Source of the DNA: Pseudodesulfovibrio sp.
GTDB taxonomy: Bacteria > Desulfobacterota > Desulfovibrionia > Desulfovibrionales > Desulfovibrionaceae
Assembly: GCF_028692895.1 (NCBI RefSeq)
Contig: NZ_JAQUWN010000007.1
Coordinates: forward strand, 20,819 to 84,818
Reading direction: 5' to 3'
DNA length: 64,000 nt
Under the pieces are notes generated by a model. The model had not been told where the DNA came from, ran no database searches, and saw only the letters and a list, made by a program, of their open reading frames with translations. This document shows positions 1-9,900 of this stretch, piece by piece. A program made the position numbers and the translations under genes. How positions within the stretch are numbered: position 1 is the stretch's first letter; the number at the start of each line of letters is the position of its first letter.

Positions 1-1044
1 ACGGTGAGCATCTTCCTCATCCTGGAGGACAACTTCGCCTCCCTCGGGCTGCTTCTCTCGCTCGGCCTGTTCTGCGTCTGGTTCGGCTTCCCGGCCGTGA
101 AGGGACTGGCCTACCTGGCCGCCGGGCCCGAGCTCTCGGGCACGCGGGAAAAGGCCGTGCTTCGCTTCGGGGCGCTTTGCGCGGTCCTGGCCGTGCTGCT
201 CCTCGGGGTCCCGGTGGAGAGCGCGGTGACCGTGGAGGGCGTGGTGGAGAGCCGCGACCGCCAACTGATCTTCGCCGAGGTGGAGGGCACCCTGGCCTCC
301 TACGCGGCCACGGACACGCGGGTGGCGCGCGGCAAGTCCGTCATCGTGACCATCCGCAACCCCGGCCTGGTGGCGGAGTGCAACCGCATGGCCCTTTCCG
401 TGGCCGTGGACCGGGCCAGGCTGGAATACGCCCGCGAGCGGGGAGACATGGACCGGGCGGGCATGGAGGCCCTGGCGTACCGCGCCTCCCGCCGCCAGTT
501 GGCCATCCTGCGCGCCCAGGTGGCCCGCCAGGCGATCCGCTCCCCGGTGGACGGGGTATGGGTGGCCCCGGAGCTCTCCCGCCGCGACGGCGAGTGGATC
601 GGCAAGGGCGACATGCTCGGCAGCATCTATTCCCCGGACAAGCTGCGGCTGCGCGCCGTGGTGGACCAGTTCGACGCGGCCCGGCTCTTTGCCGAGCCCA
701 TCGTCCGGGCCGAGTTCTGCGTCTCGGGCCGGATGGACGTTCGCGGGCGGGACGGCGGGCTGTTCCCGGCCACGCCCGAGGGCCCGCCCACCCCGGCGGG
801 CCGCCGGGAGCTGATCCATCCCTCCCTGTCCATGCGGGCCGGGGGGGACATCCTTACGGTGGAGGGGCAGGGCGGCGAGGAGATGGCGGCCAGCCGCTTC
901 TTCGAGCTGCGGCTGCTTCCGGCGGCGGGGGCCGCGTCCATGCTCCGGCCCGGCGGGCGGGTCCTGGTCCGGCTGGTCTTCGGGGAGCGGCCCATGGCCA
1001 TGCAGTGGATGCGCCGCGCGCGCCAATTCTTCACGGCCCGGTAG
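1..1044 (+). CDS. Partial (5' end outside window) membrane protein with HlyD-like/biotinyl-lipoyl adaptor region; resembles the C-terminal part of M50 peptidase-HlyD hybrid proteins
   Basis: Frame open from base 1 (listed start is GTG at 4); two hydrophobic segments (FASLGLLLSLGLFCVWFGF, LRFGALCAVLAVLLLGVPV) followed by VEGVVESRDRQLIFAEVEGTLASYAATDTRVARGKSVIVTI and AIRSPVDGVWVAPELSRRDGEWIGKGDMLGSIY, typical of HlyD adaptor halves. M50 identity is inferred; no HExxH is visible in this window. Confidence 0.7.
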   Translation, partial: TVSIFLILEDNFASLGLLLSLGLFCVWFGFPAVKGLAYLAAGPELSGTREKAVLRFGALCAVLAVLLLGVPVESAVTVEGVVESRDRQLIFAEVEGTLASYAATDTRVARGKSVIVTIRNPGLVAECNRMALSVAVDRARLEYARERGDMDRAGMEALAYRASRRQLAILRAQVARQAIRSPVDGVWVAPELSRRDGEWIGKGDMLGSIYSPDKLRLRAVVDQFDAARLFAEPIVRAEFCVSGRMDVRGRDGGLFPATPEGPPTPAGRRELIHPSLSMRAGGDILTVEGQGGEEMAASRFFELRLLPAAGAASMLRPGGRVLVRLVFGERPMAMQWMRRARQFFTAR

Positions 1045-1059
1045 GGCGAGGCGGTCAAC

Positions 1060-3039
1060 ATGGGTTTTGCGGACGGCTATCTTTTCGACCAGGTCTTCGC
1101 GGGGCGGGACAGGCCCCGGTTCATCCCCCTGGGGTGGGACTGGCTCGTGGCGCGCACGGAGCTCTTCTTCGCGCCCAGGCCCGAGACCGCCCGGCTGCTG
1201 GAGCAGGCCGGGGCCGTGCTCGCCCTGGAGGCGGAGACGGCGGCCCTGTCCGGCCGGGAGCTCACGGCAGGCCTGGAGGAGATGCGCGCCGTGTTCCGCC
1301 TGGGCCGCGAGGGGGAGGACGACCTGCTCCGGGCCATGGCCCTGGTCCGGGAGACGGCCTGGCGGACCCGGCGCGAGCTGCCGTACCTGCCGCAGGTGGC
1401 CGGGGCCCTGGGCATCCTCCAGCACTGCATCGTGGAGATGGCCACCGGCGAGGGCAAGACCCTGACCGCCGCCCTGGCCGCCGCGGTGGCGGGCTGGCGG
1501 GGCAAGGGGTGCCACGTGGTCACCTCCAACGACTACCTGGCCGCGCGCGACGCCGAGACCATGACCGGCTTCTACGCCGCCTGCCTGGTCTCCTGCGGCT
1601 CGGTCTCCCAGGACAGCACGCCCGACGAGCGCCGCGCGGCCTACGCGAAGGACGTCACCTACCTGACCAGCAAGGAGGCCACGGCCGACTTCCTGCGCGA
1701 CCAGATGGCCCTGGGCACGGTCCGCACCCACGCCCGGGTCCTGGCCCGCGCCCTCGCCGGCGGGGAGGTGCCGGTTCTTGTCCAGCGCGGGCTTTCCTGC
1801 GCCATCGTGGACGAGGCGGACTCGGTGCTGTGCGACGGCGGCAGCACGCCGCTCATCATCTCCGTGCCCAAAGACAACGCCCCGAGCGCGGAGCAGTACC
1901 TGGCCGCATCGGCCCTGGCCGAGACGCTCCGGATCGGCGTGCACTACCGCGTGAACCGGCGGTTCCGCGAGGCGAGCCTGACCGACGCGGGCCGCCGCAA
2001 GGTGGCGGAGAGCCTCAAGGGGCCGCGGCCCTGGGCCAGGCGCAACCGGGCCGTGGAGCTGGCGCTCCAGGCCGTGGAGGCGCGCGAGTTCTTCCAGGCG
2101 TCGGTCCAGTACGTGGTCCGCGACGGCAAGGTGGTCATCGTGGACGAGGCCACGGGCCGGACCATGCCGGACCACGAGTGGCGCGACGGGCTGCACCAGG
2201 CCGTGTCCGCCAAGGAAGGGGTGGAGGTCGTGCCCCCGCGCGCCACCAGCGCCCAGACCACCTTCCAGGACTTCTTCCTGCGCTACCGGAGCCTGGGCGG
2301 CATGACCGGCACGGCCTGGGAGGCCAGGGGGGAGTTCCTGCAATTTTTCCGGCTCGCCGTGGTGCGCATTCCGACCCACCGCCCCTGCATACGCCGCGTG
2401 TGCTACAGGGCCTTCCATGTGACGAACGATGAAAAGATCCGCGACATCGTCGCCAACGTCGCACAGGAACACGAAAAGGGAAGGGCCGTGCTGGTGGGCA
2501 CCAAGTCCATCAGCGCCTCGGAACAGGTCTCGAAGGCCCTGCGGCAAGCCGGAATATTCCACGAGGTGCTCAACGCCGTGCAGCACGGGCGGGAGGCGGA
2601 GATCGTGGCCCTGGCGGGCCGCGAGGGGGCCGTCACCGTGGCCACCAACATGGCCGGCCGGGGCACGGACATCAAGCTGGACGATCGGGTGCGCGAGAGC
2701 GGCGGGCTGCATGTCATCCTGACCGAGCTGCACGGATCGGTCCGCGTGGACCGCCAGCTCCACGGCCGGGCCGGACGCCAGGGCGACCCCGGCTCCGTGG
2801 CCGAGATCATCGGCCTGGAGGACGACCTCTTCGCCACGCTGCCCCGCTGGGCCCGCCGCGCCCTCACCGCGCTGCTCCGGACCGGCCGGGCGGAGCGGCA
2901 GGCGCGCCGCGCGGCCTGGATCGTGGCCCGGCTGCTGCAACGGCTCGGCGACTACAAGGCCTTCCGGATGCGCCGGCGGATGGTGCGCAGCAAGCGCCAG
3001 TTCGCGGACATGATCAGCTACAGCGGCGGGGAGCGCTGA
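1060..3039 (+). CDS. SecA-like accessory translocase ATPase (short, 659 aa)
   Basis: SecA motifs: EMATGEGKT (Walker A), IVDEADSVLCDGGSTPLIIS (Walker B region, divergent from canonical DEVDSILIDEARTPLIIS), GGMTGTAWEARGEF, ATNMAGRGTDIKL, GGLHVILTELHGSVRVDRQLHGRAGRQGDPGS. Shorter than housekeeping SecA; no C-terminal Zn-binding tail. Confidence 0.9.
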   Translation: MGFADGYLFDQVFAGRDRPRFIPLGWDWLVARTELFFAPRPETARLLEQAGAVLALEAETAALSGRELTAGLEEMRAVFRLGREGEDDLLRAMALVRETAWRTRRELPYLPQVAGALGILQHCIVEMATGEGKTLTAALAAAVAGWRGKGCHVVTSNDYLAARDAETMTGFYAACLVSCGSVSQDSTPDERRAAYAKDVTYLTSKEATADFLRDQMALGTVRTHARVLARALAGGEVPVLVQRGLSCAIVDEADSVLCDGGSTPLIISVPKDNAPSAEQYLAASALAETLRIGVHYRVNRRFREASLTDAGRRKVAESLKGPRPWARRNRAVELALQAVEAREFFQASVQYVVRDGKVVIVDEATGRTMPDHEWRDGLHQAVSAKEGVEVVPPRATSAQTTFQDFFLRYRSLGGMTGTAWEARGEFLQFFRLAVVRIPTHRPCIRRVCYRAFHVTNDEKIRDIVANVAQEHEKGRAVLVGTKSISASEQVSKALRQAGIFHEVLNAVQHGREAEIVALAGREGAVTVATNMAGRGTDIKLDDRVRESGGLHVILTELHGSVRVDRQLHGRAGRQGDPGSVAEIIGLEDDLFATLPRWARRALTALLRTGRAERQARRAAWIVARLLQRLGDYKAFRMRRRMVRSKRQFADMISYSGGER

Positions 3040-3070
3040 AACCCCGGCCACGGCCGGGCAGGAGTGAACC

Positions 3071-3688
3071 ATGAACGGAAACAACCGGGAAACCGAACGC
3101 AAGAAGATCCGGGCGGACCGCCTCAACATCGGGGCGTGCATCTATACCCCGCAGGTGCCCAAGCGCGGCCTGCCGGAATACGTGGCTCCCTCCCGGGCCG
3201 AAGCGCCCGTGGCCGCCGGGGGCGAGTGCATCGCCTCGCGCGCCGTACTGCCGCTGGGCCCCTCCGGCGGGGACTGGGAGTCCCTGGTCCGCACCGCCCT
3301 GGGCAGGGGCGGGGATGGGGACGCGGACACCCGGCTCGACGCCCTGATCCAAGCCATCGCCGAGAACGGGCAGGACGCGGAGCCGCTCCTGCGCGTCCTG
3401 CGAGAGAAGGGGGCCAGCGACCCTCGCCTCTCCGGAGTGGCCGACGCCCTCCAGGCCCGCCTGGGTTGCACGGCCGAGATTCCCTGCGTCGCCGCCCTGG
3501 CCCCGCGCGAGCGGGAGGTGCTGGAGCTGGCGGCCAGGGGCGAGAGCAACGCGGACATCGCGCGCGGCCTGAACCTGCGGACCATCACCGTGGCCAAGGC
3601 CCTGTCCCGCGCCTATCGCAAGCTGGACGCCAGGAACCGCACCGACGCGGTGCACAAGTGGATGCTCCTGCGCGGCCCGGAACGCTGA
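3071..3688 (+). CDS. LuxR-family (C-terminal HTH) transcriptional regulator
   Basis: C-terminal LAPREREVLELAARGESNADIARGLNLRTITVAKALSRAYRKLDARNRTDAV is a LuxR-type HTH; ATG preceded by aggagtga. Confidence 0.8.
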   Translation: MNGNNRETERKKIRADRLNIGACIYTPQVPKRGLPEYVAPSRAEAPVAAGGECIASRAVLPLGPSGGDWESLVRTALGRGGDGDADTRLDALIQAIAENGQDAEPLLRVLREKGASDPRLSGVADALQARLGCTAEIPCVAALAPREREVLELAARGESNADIARGLNLRTITVAKALSRAYRKLDARNRTDAVHKWMLLRGPER

Positions 3689-3774
3689 CCCGCCCCCCCC
3701 TGGCCGGGGGGCGGCCGCCCGCCCCGTTTGCCGCCCGTTTTTTCCCGTCCCGTCCCGCCCCCTTTCCCCAGTGA

Positions 3775-3961
3775 GAAAAAACGCAACTATTTTTTGATAA
3801 AAATCCTGTTATGTCGGGATGATGTGACCAATGTATACGTTCGTATATCTTGATTCGCGGACCGTTTTCCCGCCTATTGTCGCCTAGTATTCCAAAATAG
3901 CGATCGATCACCCGGAACCGCAGCCGCGCGGACCCCCCCGCCGGCGCGTTACCCGACAGAG
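3775..3961 (+). promoter_or_regulatory. AT-rich intergenic regulatory region upstream of giant gene, containing palindrome TATACG-TT-CGTATA (3834-3847)
   Basis: Abrupt AT-rich stretch (aaaaaacgcaactattttttgataaaaatcctgttatg...) in a very GC-rich context, directly upstream of the 24-kb gene; perfect 6-2-6 inverted repeat. Confidence 0.5.
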
Positions 3962-3973
3962 TTGGAGACCGTC

Positions 3974-6900
3974 ATGTCCGCCATTCGCAAGTTGTTCAGG
4001 AAGAGCTCCCAGGTCATCACCGATTCCGGCGTCAGCACCTGTTATTCCGCGCCCCAGGCTCGCCAGAACCGGATTCCTTCCTATTTCGAGCAGTTGGAGC
4101 CGCGCCAGCTCCTCTCCGGCACCCAGGTGGACGCCGCCGAGAACCTGGCCGGCGCCCCGGTGGTGGCGGAGTCGTTCTCGTCCGCCGCGTCGAACCCGCT
4201 CGGCTCCGTCTCCGACCTCGCCGATCTCCTGAAGCAGGCGGCCCTGCCCGATTTCTCGGACATCACCAGCGCCATCCGGAACGTGCCCGGCCTGGAGAAT
4301 CTGGACCTGGACAACCTCGATCTCTCGGCCATCGGCCAGGAGATCAGCGACGCCCTGCCCAGGGGCGGGTTCTTCGAGGGTTCGCTGGACGGCGACCACG
4401 ACCTGGCCAACAGCGCGGGCCTCTGGGTCTCGCTGTGGAGCGAGAACGTCACGGTCTCCGGCTCGTTCCATTCCGACACCGGCTTCGACTACAACGCGGT
4501 GGCCATCATGGCCTCGGGCAACGTCACCCTCCAGGACGTGAGCTTCTCGGGCGTCGAGTACATCACCATCCGGGCCGCGTCCGTGACCTTCGACTCCGGC
4601 ACATCCCTGACCCTGAACGGCGGCGAACTGACCATCTCTGCCATGGACTACGCCAACTTCACCTCGGGCTCCACGGTGACGGGCGACGGCCAGGGCGACC
4701 TGACCGTGACCGCCTCCAACTCCATCACGGTCTCGGCCGGGGCGGACCTCGACGGGCTGAACAACCTGACCCTGAGCGCGTCCTCCATCGACATCGGCGA
4801 GGCGGGCGCGGGCGCCACCACCATCGACGTGGGCGGCGACTTCAAGGCCGAGGCCACGGTGAACGCGCACCTGAACACGCTCTTCAGTTGCCTGCCCATC
4901 AAGATCGCCTCGGGCTCGGCCCATGTCAGCGTGGCCGACGCCGTCATCAACGCGAAAAGCGTGACCATCACGGCCACGGCCACCACCGAGACCACCAAGC
5001 AGCTCCCCTCCCTGGGCGAACTGACCGACAACCAGTACCTCTCCCTGGTGGACACCTTCCTGACCACGTCGGCGGCCGACCTGTTCAAGACCTACCTGGG
5101 CATCGACATCAAGCAGGTCCAGGACCCGCTGACCTCGGTCTCGTCCCTCAGCTTCCTGCCCGCCGGGCTGGGCACGGCCAACTCGTATCTCGACACCCTC
5201 TCCAGCCCGCTCTCCGACACCCTGAACGAGCTGTACCAGAGCCTGGAGATCAGCGCCCCGGTGCTCATCACCTACGGCTCGGCCACGGCCGACGTGGTCA
5301 TCGAGGGCGACACCTCCATCACCGCCACCGGGGACGTAACCATCACCGCCTCCAGCTCGGTCTCCAACTCCCAGACCAAGGACGCGAAGCTGTTCGGCTT
5401 CGTCCTGGCCATCAACAAGGCCAACGCCTCGGTCACGGTGCAGGGGAACACGGCCATCGACGCGGGCGGCGACGCCGTTGTCGGGGCCACCAGCAAGAAC
5501 ACCAACTCGGTCACCCTGACCAGCACCTACGACGCGGCCACGGCCAACCAGGCGTCCAGGATATTCGCCTCCAAGACGAGCCCCGCCACCAAGACCACCA
5601 CCAAGGCCACGGCCAAGAAGAACACCTACGCCATGGCCATCGCCATCGGCGTCAACGAGGCCCAGGCCTCGGTCCTCATCGGCGAGAACGTGACCATCGA
5701 CGCGGGGCGCGACATCGTCGTCACCAGCAAGACCACCGAGTCCCTGACCCTCTCCGCCCTGGCCAACGCCACCTCGGCGGGCAACCTGGCCATCGGCCTG
5801 GCCCTCAATTTCGGCGGGGCCAAGAGCTACGCCACCATCAACGGCGAGCTCACCGCCCAAGGCTCGATCAAGGGGACCTCGGACGTGGAGTCCAAGGTCA
5901 ATACGACCAGCACCACCAACATCCCCTCGGCCGTGGGCGCGGCCGCCCCGGTCGCCCCGCCGCAGGAGGAGACCCAGGACATGGTCTCCAAGGTCAAGGG
6001 CGTGTCCAGCCAGGTCAGCTCCAAGCTGACGAACTTCATCCTGGCCGCGCTGCCCACCAGCTTCGCCACCGCCAAGCTCCAGGAAGCCAAGATGGGGCTC
6101 GGCATCGCCCTCGGGTTCGCCCTGCACGACGCCGAGGCCAAGACCACGGTGGGCGGAACCGCGACCATCACCGCCCTCGGCAAGGTCGAGTCCGGCCCGG
6201 TCACGGAAGGGCGCGGCGCGGTCGTCCTCGACTCGGTGTCCAACACCACGCCGGTGCTCAAGGTCAGCGCGTCGTCCATCGCCGACCCGGTCAGCCAGTC
6301 CGCCACCCAGTCGCCCACCACCTCGACCACCAACCCCCCGGCCGCCACCACGACCCCGGCCACGACCCCGGCCACGGTGGCGGGGGTCACGGGGGTCGGC
6401 GTCGTCACCACCACGGCGGACCACAATTTCCAGACCGGCGACCAGGTCGTCTACCACAGCTCCGACCCGGCCAAGGCCATCGCCGGGCTGGTGGACGGCC
6501 AGGCCTACACCGTCACCGTGTACAACGGCGAGACCAAGCAGTTCGTGCTCCGCTCGGCGGACGGGGCGACGGTCCTCCACTTCCGCAACCTCTCGTCCAC
6601 GGACTGGGCGTCGGCCACCCACACCTTCACCAAGGTGGCCGCGACCCAGGACAACGGCGTGATCTCGGTCACGGCGGACGCCGCCGAGGTCAAGGCCGCC
6701 AACCTGGTGAACGGCGGGGTGACCTGCGCCGGGCACAACTTCAAGATCGGCGACGTGGTCACCTACACCTCGGCCGGCGCGGCCGCCGGGCTGGCCAGCG
6801 GCACGAAGTACAAGGTCTTCGCGGCGACCGCTGACACCTTCACCCTGGCCGACATGACGGGCAAGAAGATCACCGTCGGCGCGGCCGCGGCGGGCTCGCA

Positions 6901-9900
6901 GCATACCTTCACCCGCTACGTGGAGCCGGTCGCCGGCGCGGCGTTGACGGTGACCAAGGCCGACATCGGCATGGGCCAGGTCAACGTGGCCAACACCTTC
7001 GCCGTGGGCGACATCCTGACCTACACCAGCTCCGACCCGGCGGACGCCGTTTCCGGCCTGACCAGCGGCCAGAAGTACACCGTGGCGGCCCGCGGCGCGT
7101 CCTTCTTCACCCTCAAGGGCGCGGACGGCAAGGTCATCACCCTGGCGCAGAACGCCGACGCGGCCACGGTCCACACCTTCACCCGCACGGCTCCGGCCAC
7201 CACCGGGGCCACGGTGATCGTCAACGGCTCCAAGATCGAGGGCGGCAACAAGTTCACGGCCGCCTCCATCCCGTTCAAGGTCAACGACAAGGTCACCTAT
7301 TCCGTGGCCGCGGGCGGCACGGCCCTGACCGGCATGACGGTGGGCCAGGCCTACACGGTCAAGGCCGTGGGCCAGGGCTATTTCCAACTGGCCGACAGCA
7401 ACGGGAACCTGGTCAACGTCTCCACCGCCGGCGCGGCGGCGACCACGGACCACATCTTCACCCGGGCCGCCAGCCCGGCCTCGCGTCTGGAAAAGGGCGT
7501 CAGCATCGCGGCGGGCGTCACCGTGTTCACCAACACGGCCTCCACCACCGTGGCCAGCGGCGCGCGCATCGTGCACAACACCCTGGTCGAGATCACCTCG
7601 GACGCCAACTACAAGGTCCCCACCAGCTCGCGCACCCTGCTGGCCAACTCCGGGGCCATGACCAAGGTCTCGGGCGCGGTCTCCCAGGTGCCCGTCGACT
7701 TTCTCCAGGAGGCCGTCGGCTCCGTGAAGGAGCTGGCCTCGTCCATCGACGACGCCTACCTCGACGCCCAGCAGTCCCTCGGCTCCCTCTTCGGCGTTGA
7801 CGCCATCAACTTCCAGAACACTGACTCGGCCTTCTTCATGCCCAACTCCTACGTGTATGCGGTGACCCAGGGGGCCAAGACGAGCTCCACGGCCGCGAGC
7901 TTCGCGTACATCGGGCAGGACAACACCTCCACGGCCGTGGTGGACGACGGCGTGTCCATCGTCCGCACCGGCGGCGTCACCGACGCGGCGGTGAACACCG
8001 CTTCCGGCACGGTGCGCCTTAACGGCGACTATAACGGGTACAGCGGCTACGTGACCTACGAGGCTGGCAACGCCAGCACGGACCTGGCCGGGCTCGACTC
8101 CGGCGCGACCTACTGGGGCGTGGTGGACGCGGGCGGCAACCTGAGCCTGTACGCCGACCAGGGCGGCTCGCGGATAACCGTGGGCAAGAGCGGCGACGCG
8201 GCCGTGGCGCACTATTTCCTCTTCCAGCAGCAGCCCGCGGGCGGCGGGACGGCGGCGGCCATCGAGGCCGACCTCACCGAGGAGACGTCCACCATCCTGC
8301 GGCTCAACGACGCCCACGGCTTCTCCACCGGCGACGTGGTCACCGTGGGCGACGGCCTCGGCCTGGACGCCGACGCCCTGTACATGGTCTTCGTCCAGGG
8401 CGACACCGAGCTCGCGTTCAAGAAGATCACGGGCGGCCAGGTGGAGGCCGGTTTCGCCACCCTGGCCCCGACCGCGCGGGACAGCTACGCCATCACCCTG
8501 GCCACGGACGGAGAGCGCACCGACGCGGGCCTGTCCGTGACCATGACCACCGCCGACTACCAGGCGGCCAACGCGGAGACGCACAATCCCTTCGCGGGTT
8601 TCGCCAGCGGCGACGTCGTCACCTACGAGGCCGCCGACCCGGCGTCCGCCCTGACCGGCCTGACCTCGGGCCGGACCTACACCCTGATCCTGACCTCCCG
8701 GTCCACCTTCGCCCTCAAGAGCGGCGACACCCTGGTCTCCTTCGGCATGAACGACCTGGCTGCCGCGACCACCCACAGCTTCGGCAAGGCCGGGGCCACG
8801 GCCGTCCTGGACGGCGGCGAACTGACGGTCTCCACCTCCAGCGGCGTTTCCGTGGGCACGGCCGCCACGGGCGGGCGGACCGTCACCCTGGCGGCCGAGG
8901 CGGGCTACGCCTTCCGCAGCGGCGACATCCTGACCTACACCTGCTCGGGCGAGGCCATCGACGGCCTGGAGAACGGCAAGGAATACGTGGTGGAGGAGGT
9001 CTCCGCCGGGACCCTGGCCCTCTACGCCTACGAGAACGGCGAGGCCACGGGCGACGCCGTCTCCGTGGACTACCGCTGCGCAGGGCTCGACGGATCGGCC
9101 ACCCACACCTTCACCCTGACCGAGGGCAACGCCAACGCGCCCCTGGCCATCGAAGCCGACTCCCAGGTCTCGGACGGGAACGCGCTCCACATCGGCGCGA
9201 ACGACTTTCAGACCGGCGACGCCGTGGAGCTGGCGGGCCTGGCCCTGGACGCCGACGGCGGGGCCATGCTCAACGCGGACGGCACGCCCATGTACAACGC
9301 GGTGGGCGTCTTCACCCTGGTCCGCCTCTCGGACAGCAGCGTGAAGCTCCTCGACGCCCAGGGCAACGCCTACGCCGTGCCCACGGGCGAGAGCTCGGGC
9401 CTGGACGACTACCGGCTGACCCGTGTCTCCTCCGGCTCCCCCATGGCGGCTGACACCGACCATGGCGGGGTCCTGACCGTCCTTTCCGACACCTTCGAGA
9501 CGGGCGACGCCGTGGTCTACCGGGCCGTGGACGGCCAGGCCGCCATGGGCCTGGTCAGCGGGGCGACCTATTACGTTTCGGGCGTCATGGACAACGGCGA
9601 CGGCACGTCCGCCATCGCCCTTTCCGCCTCCAGGGGCGGCCCGGCCATTTCCGTGGCCCTGACCGACGCCGCGCACCTGCTGACCCTGGCCTCCGCCCGG
9701 ACCTACGCGGCCCAGGCCGACGGCAGCGGCGGGGTGGCGGCCGACACGACCACCGGCATTTACGACGGCATGGCCGTGACCGTGGACGCGCCGGTCACCG
9801 TGCGCCTTTCCGACGGCTCCGAGGAAGTCCTGGCGCGCGGCTCCGTGCTCTACGCGAGCGTGGACGGCAACGGCTCGGTCCGCCTGGCGGGCAGCGAGGA

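Noticed and set aside
177-2432. 751-aa plus-strand ORF overlapping the HlyD-like and SecA-like genes
   Set aside because: Alternate frame with Gly/Arg/Pro/His composition crossing two well-supported genes.
3690-3745. GC-rich hairpin after luxR-type gene (ccccccctggccgggggg) as terminator
   Set aside because: Homopolymer-driven pairing and no clean U-tract directly after the stem; too ambiguous to call.
4435-6834. Alternate-frame ORFs within the giant gene (4435-6834, 10087-12681, 15460-17235)
   Set aside because: Arg/His/Gly-rich shadow translations with no domain signal; overlap the strongly supported frame.
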